From: Flavobacterium sp.
GTDB taxonomy: Bacteria > Bacteroidota > Bacteroidia > Flavobacteriales > Flavobacteriaceae
Assembly (NCBI GenBank): GCA_004296145.1
Contig: SEBM01000115.1
Coordinates: 1-9,718, forward strand
Length of the DNA: 9,718 bases
Direction: 5' to 3'
This document shows positions 6,706 to 9,718 of the stretch, one piece after another. Each line of letters begins with the position of its first letter. The first letter of the stretch is position 1. The notes beneath the pieces were generated by a model that made no database searches, was not told where the DNA came from, and saw nothing but the letters and a program-made list of their open reading frames with translations. Position numbers and translations under genes: made by a program.

Positions 6706-7476
6706 GTGAAGAAATTATTTAAATTAGTACTTAATACTATTCCAAGACCATTATTAATTCGTTTGAGTTATGTGGCGCGTCCGATTTTAGCTTTTTGGTT
6801 AAAAGGAGATAAATTTACAGATCCTATTGACGGAAGAAGTTTCAGAGCGTTTTTACCTTACGGATACGGAAAACAACGTAATAATGTACTTTCGCCAAGT
6901 ACACTTTCTTTAGAAAGACATCGTTTGCTTTGGTTGTACTTAAACGATCAGACTGATTTTTTTACAGCGCCAAAAAAAGTATTGCATTTTGCTCCGGAAC
7001 AGGCTTTTTACAAAAGATTCCGCAAGCAGAAAAACCTTGATTATACTACGACAGATTTACTTTCGCCTTTGGCAGACGTAAAAGCAGATATTTGTAATCT
7101 TCCCTTTAAAGACAACGAATATGATGTGATTTTATGCAATCACGTTTTAGAACATATTCCAGACGATACCAAAGCGATGCAGGAATTATTCCGCGTTTTA
7201 AAATCGGGCGGAATGGCGATTCTTCAAATTCCGCAGGATTTATCAAGAGAAGTAACTTTTGCAGATGATTCTATTACAGATCAAAAAGAACGCGCTAAAA
7301 TATTCGGACAATACGATCACGTTCGTGTGTATGGTCGTGATTATTTTGATAAATTAAGAAGCATTGGCTTTATCGTAATCGAAGAAGATTATACGAATAA
7401 AATTGCACCAGAATTGGTAGAAAAATATTGTTTGGCAAAAGGCGAAATTATTCCGCTTTGCTTTAAAAACAGTTAA
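6706..7476 (+). CDS. Class I SAM-dependent methyltransferase (Methyltransf_11 type)
   Basis: The 256-residue product has a Rossmann methyltransferase core. Motif I is the variant VLHFAPE (92-98) rather than a glycine-rich loop. An acidic strand end lies at TTTDLL (114-119), a motif II-like segment at ADICNLPF (127-134), motif III at YDVILCNHVLEHI (139-151), and the post-core FRVLKSGGMAIL at 162-173. The substrate cannot be told. The N-terminal part contains FRAFLPYG and the block LSLERHRLLWLYL, which I associate with a subgroup having a small zinc knuckle just before the core; here the expected CPxC-like pairs read DPID (39-42) and SPST (63-66), so zinc binding is doubtful. The start is GTG: no other in-frame start lies between it and map, and it gives a natural MKKLFKLVLN N-terminus. 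It sits 24 nt after map and ends at a strong terminator. Confidence 0.88.
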   Translation: MKKLFKLVLNTIPRPLLIRLSYVARPILAFWLKGDKFTDPIDGRSFRAFLPYGYGKQRNNVLSPSTLSLERHRLLWLYLNDQTDFFTAPKKVLHFAPEQAFYKRFRKQKNLDYTTTDLLSPLADVKADICNLPFKDNEYDVILCNHVLEHIPDDTKAMQELFRVLKSGGMAILQIPQDLSREVTFADDSITDQKERAKIFGQYDHVRVYGRDYFDKLRSIGFIVIEEDYTNKIAPELVEKYCLAKGEIIPLCFKNS

Positions 7477-7510
7477 TCTTTTCACCATATAAGCGATATA
7501 AGTTCATTTA

Positions 7511-7557
7511 AAAAGAGTTTTCAAAATAGTTACTAATTTGAAAACTCTTTTATTTTT
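7511..7557 (+). terminator. Intrinsic terminator of the map-methyltransferase unit
   Basis: A perfect 15-bp stem (7511-7525 against 7537-7551, AAAAGAGTTTTCAAA and its complement) has an 11-nt loop and runs into TTTTATTTTT. It starts 34 nt after the methyltransferase stop. The symmetric A and T flanks allow bidirectional action. It separates the map operon from the helicase gene; TATTTTTA at its end (7551-7558) is a one-mismatch -7 box that could start the helicase transcript. Confidence 0.88.
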
Positions 7558-7590
7558 ACCCAAATTACAAGCCAACCAAATCCCTAAACC

Positions 7591-9540
7591 TTGGAACCTA
7601 CAAATTCATTTCAGTTCTGTTTTGACATCAGTTTTGAAAAAAATCTGAATGTTTATATCCCAACCGCCTACATTGTTGAGGATGCCAGTGATATTAAGTA
7701 TTTAAATAAAAAAGCAAGCAACGATGTACTTAAAAGTCTCGGAATTGTTTTTGAAGATTTAAATCCAAATTCAAAAAAAATCCTTACTGTTTGCGACTCA
7801 TTGAAACCTGAATTTATTTTTAAAAAATTCAGTACCAAAATAAAGTCGGCAAAAACAATTGCTGATCTGCAGAAAGATTCCAAAATTGAATTTGCGATTC
7901 GCCAACATTTAAAACTTAATTTAAGTTCTTTTTACAGTCTAATAGTTCAGGAACAATTTCCGTTATCCATTAATATGGGAATTGAAAAAGATTTTTATAA
8001 ATCCAGAGTTGCTATCGAACCTCTTGATTTTGAACCTCAGATTCAATTTGATAAACACGCAGAAGGGATTACTTATACCCTTTCTTTAAAAGAAAATAAA
8101 ACTACATTTTTACCAATGAATAAAAATGCAGAAATTCTTCTGGATGAACCAGGCTGGCTAATTATCGATAAAAAATTAGGATCGTTAAAAGAACTTAATG
8201 CCAAAAAACTGACTCCGTTTTTTAAGAAAAAATCAATTGAAATACCTTCAAAATTGGTTGATAACTATTTTAAAAGCTTCATTCCTGAAATAGCCAAAAA
8301 AATTGATATTGAAGCGACTGGTTTTGAAATAGAACTTCGTGATACAATTGTTTCCTGCACGATTCAGCCCGTTTATGATTTCTTTAAAAACTGTTACTAT
8401 CTCAATCTTTATTTTGATTATAACGGATATGCTTTTGATGCCGGTAAAACAAAAAAAACACATTCGTTTGTTGATTTCAGCATCGAGAATGAACCGAAAA
8501 TAATTCAGTTTAAAAGAAGTGCTGCAGAAATTTTGTACACACAAAGAATGCACGAAATTGGTTTGATAAAAATCAAAAACGAATTATTTGGTTTGAATTC
8601 TGATGCAGAATCTTCAGATCCTTACATCAATATTCAATTGATTATTGACAATAAAGAAAAACTTGAAAATTTAGGCTTTTCAATTCAAAACTTAAAACTC
8701 GAAAATAAAGAAATCATTACAGAAAACCATACCGTTTCGGCTTCAAAAGAAACAAACGGCGATTGGTTTGATATTAAAATCATTATTACGGTTGGAAATT
8801 ATACAATCAATTTCAGCGAAATAATTCCGAACATAAAAAGTAAGGAAAGACTTTTTATGCTGCCTGACGGAAATTATTTTCTGATTCCGCTCGAATGGTT
8901 CAGTAAATATAGCTCGCTGGCAAAACTGGCTAATACCGAAACCGGAAATCTGCTTTTGCGTAAAAGTAATTTCACCGCTTTAGATTCAATTCCGGAAATC
9001 GAAAAAGAAGTAGTGCAAGAAGCTGAATACAAATCTTCTGAGTTATTGAAAGCAACTTTGAGACCATATCAAATTGATGGTGTAAAATGGCTTTTAGGAC
9101 ATTTTAATTCCAATTTGGGAGCTTGTCTTGCTGACGATATGGGACTTGGAAAAACCTTGCAAACGCTTGCGGTTTTACTTGCCGTTCAGGAACAGTTAGG
9201 TTTTACAACCAAAACTACCAATTTTGATTTGTTTGCCAACGAAACCACTATTGAAAGAGAACCGCTAAAAGCTTTGATCGTTTTACCTTCTTCATTGGTT
9301 TTTAACTGGTTTAATGAAGCCGGAAAATTTACACCGCATTTCTCGAGAATGCAATATGTAGGCAACGACAGAAAGTTATTAGCAGGGAGATTAGGCACGA
9401 CTGATTTGATTTTTACGAGTTACAGTATTGTGCATCGTGATATTTCGGTTTTAGAGAAATTCAATTTCCGTTATTTGATTTTAGACGAAAGTCAATATAT
9501 CAAAAACAAGAATTCTATCCATATCCAGCACAGTAGATAG
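7591..9540 (+). CDS. SNF2-family DEAD/DEAH-box helicase, 3' truncated
   Basis: The frame encodes 649 residues, but only about the first 642 (to 9516) read as native protein. Residues 1-485 are a long N-terminal region with no domain I can name. The SNF2 ATPase follows: LRPYQIDGVKWL (490-501), Walker A DDMGLGKTLQT (515-525, Lys521), motif Ia LIVLPSSLVFNW (562-573), and Walker B DESQYIKN (632-639). The sequence then runs into IHIQHSR and a stop, so motifs III-VI and the whole second RecA-like lobe are missing. Full-length relatives are, from memory, near 950-1000 residues. SNF2 ATPases translocate on double-stranded DNA to remodel protein-DNA complexes; the cellular role of this bacterial group is not known. 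The start must be TTG at 7591, because a TAA lies two codons upstream and no ATG follows for over 100 codons. The truncation coincides with the chimeric tail and is probably an artefact rather than a natural pseudogene. Confidence 0.85.
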   Translation: MEPTNSFQFCFDISFEKNLNVYIPTAYIVEDASDIKYLNKKASNDVLKSLGIVFEDLNPNSKKILTVCDSLKPEFIFKKFSTKIKSAKTIADLQKDSKIEFAIRQHLKLNLSSFYSLIVQEQFPLSINMGIEKDFYKSRVAIEPLDFEPQIQFDKHAEGITYTLSLKENKTTFLPMNKNAEILLDEPGWLIIDKKLGSLKELNAKKLTPFFKKKSIEIPSKLVDNYFKSFIPEIAKKIDIEATGFEIELRDTIVSCTIQPVYDFFKNCYYLNLYFDYNGYAFDAGKTKKTHSFVDFSIENEPKIIQFKRSAAEILYTQRMHEIGLIKIKNELFGLNSDAESSDPYINIQLIIDNKEKLENLGFSIQNLKLENKEIITENHTVSASKETNGDWFDIKIIITVGNYTINFSEIIPNIKSKERLFMLPDGNYFLIPLEWFSKYSSLAKLANTETGNLLLRKSNFTALDSIPEIEKEVVQEAEYKSSELLKATLRPYQIDGVKWLLGHFNSNLGACLADDMGLGKTLQTLAVLLAVQEQLGFTTKTTNFDLFANETTIEREPLKALIVLPSSLVFNWFNEAGKFTPHFSRMQYVGNDRKLLAGRLGTTDLIFTSYSIVHRDISVLEKFNFRYLILDESQYIKNKNSIHIQHSR

Positions 9541-9612
9541 GCGATGAGCAATAATGAGGGTGGTTTTATTTCTCATCAGCTCTTTCATAGATTCTTGAAT
9601 CATATTTTCTGT
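9499..9612 (-). pseudogene. Fragment of an ABC transporter ATPase (exporter type)
   Basis: On the minus strand about 38 codons read TENMIQESMKELMRN, then KTTLIIAHRLSTVLDMDRIL and VFD. This is the stretch after Walker B and the D-loop in MsbA-type ABC exporters, including the H-loop histidine (9544-9546) in IIAHRLSTV. Walker A, the LSGGQ signature and Walker B are absent, as are the residues after VFD: the frame continues only ILTFV and stops at 9483-9481, inside the helicase gene. It cannot be a working gene. The 18 nt at 9499-9516 make sense both here and in the helicase on the other strand. Confidence 0.8.
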
Positions 9613-9717
9613 TCCTTTCAAGTAAAAAGCATTAACACCCAATGTAAATCGTTCAGCGCGGTAATTAATAGCGGCTAGTACAGATGAATTAGTAGAGAAA
9701 CGATAACGTGATGTAAA
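9613..9717 (-). pseudogene. Beta-strand-rich protein fragment, outer-membrane-like, running off the window
   Basis: In the same minus-strand frame as the ABC fragment, about 35 codons read FTSRYRFSTNSSVLAAINY, then RAERFTLGVNAFYLKG. The alternating polar and hydrophobic pattern, with aromatic residues at turn-proximal positions, suggests transmembrane strands of an outer-membrane beta barrel such as a TonB-dependent receptor. The family is not certain. It has no place upstream of the ABC H-loop, where the Walker B and D-loop residues should be, so the joint near 9610 is a second junction. The open frame continues past the window edge. Confidence 0.45.
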
Positions 9718-9718
9718 T

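Noticed and set aside
8248..8553. Minus-strand 101-codon frame inside the helicase gene
   Set aside because: It is antisense to the helicase frame with no promoter or motif, and its product is cysteine- and phenylalanine-rich in the manner of antisense translation.
7591..9540. Helicase as part of an antiphage defence system
   Set aside because: SNF2 ATPases do occur in such systems, but no methylase, nuclease or other defence partner adjoins it; the neighbours are housekeeping genes and the 3' side is lost.
9481..9718. Insertion sequence or mobile element interrupting the helicase
   Set aside because: No terminal inverted repeat, target duplication or transposase residues are seen; the tail is instead made of ordinary ABC and barrel-like coding fragments.

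Overview
The window looks like chromosomal DNA of a Flavobacterium-like member of the Bacteroidota. It is AT-rich. Two genes are preceded by the Bacteroidota -7 promoter box TAnnTTTG, and Shine-Dalgarno sequences are absent. There is a DUF5916 outer-membrane-type protein with a signal peptide ending in FGQ. The intergenic palindromic repeats are of a style I associate with flavobacterial genomes. The genus is inferred from style and protein families, not from a marker gene.

Layout: (1) 85-2514 (+), a secreted or outer-membrane protein with an N-terminal CBM9-like domain and a DUF5916 barrel-like region. (2) 2653-4173 (+), gpmI, cofactor-independent phosphoglycerate mutase, with its own promoter and a strong terminator at 4192-4230. 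(3) 4174-4400, a convergent intergenic region holding a mirrored pair of palindromic repeats. (4) 4401-5654 (-), a DUF445 (YjiN-like) membrane protein. (5) 5655-5862, a divergent intergenic region with an 88-bp inverted-repeat element, an 11-bp tandem repeat and the map promoter. (6) 5863-6681 (+), map, type I methionine aminopeptidase, followed after 24 nt by (7) 6706-7476 (+), a class I SAM-dependent methyltransferase with a GTG start, probably co-transcribed and closed by a terminator at 7511-7557. (8) 7591-9516/9540 (+), the N-terminal two thirds of a SNF2-family helicase, cut off just after Walker B. (9) 9499-9717, a tail that on the minus strand encodes an ABC-transporter ATPase fragment joined in frame to a beta-strand-rich fragment.

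Most of the window is ordinary housekeeping sequence: glycolysis, N-terminal methionine removal, a membrane protein and a cell-surface protein. No defence island, CRISPR array, integrase or transposase is visible. The genes do not form one pathway; only map and the methyltransferase look like an operon. The main anomaly is the right end. Three unrelated coding fragments meet within about 240 bp, and the first joint lies in an 18-nt word that makes sense in both flanking genes. I read this as an assembly or amplification chimera at a contig end rather than new biology. The next most interesting items are the two families of intergenic inverted repeats, the tandem 11-mer directly upstream of the map promoter, and a methyltransferase whose presumed zinc-knuckle cysteines appear replaced.
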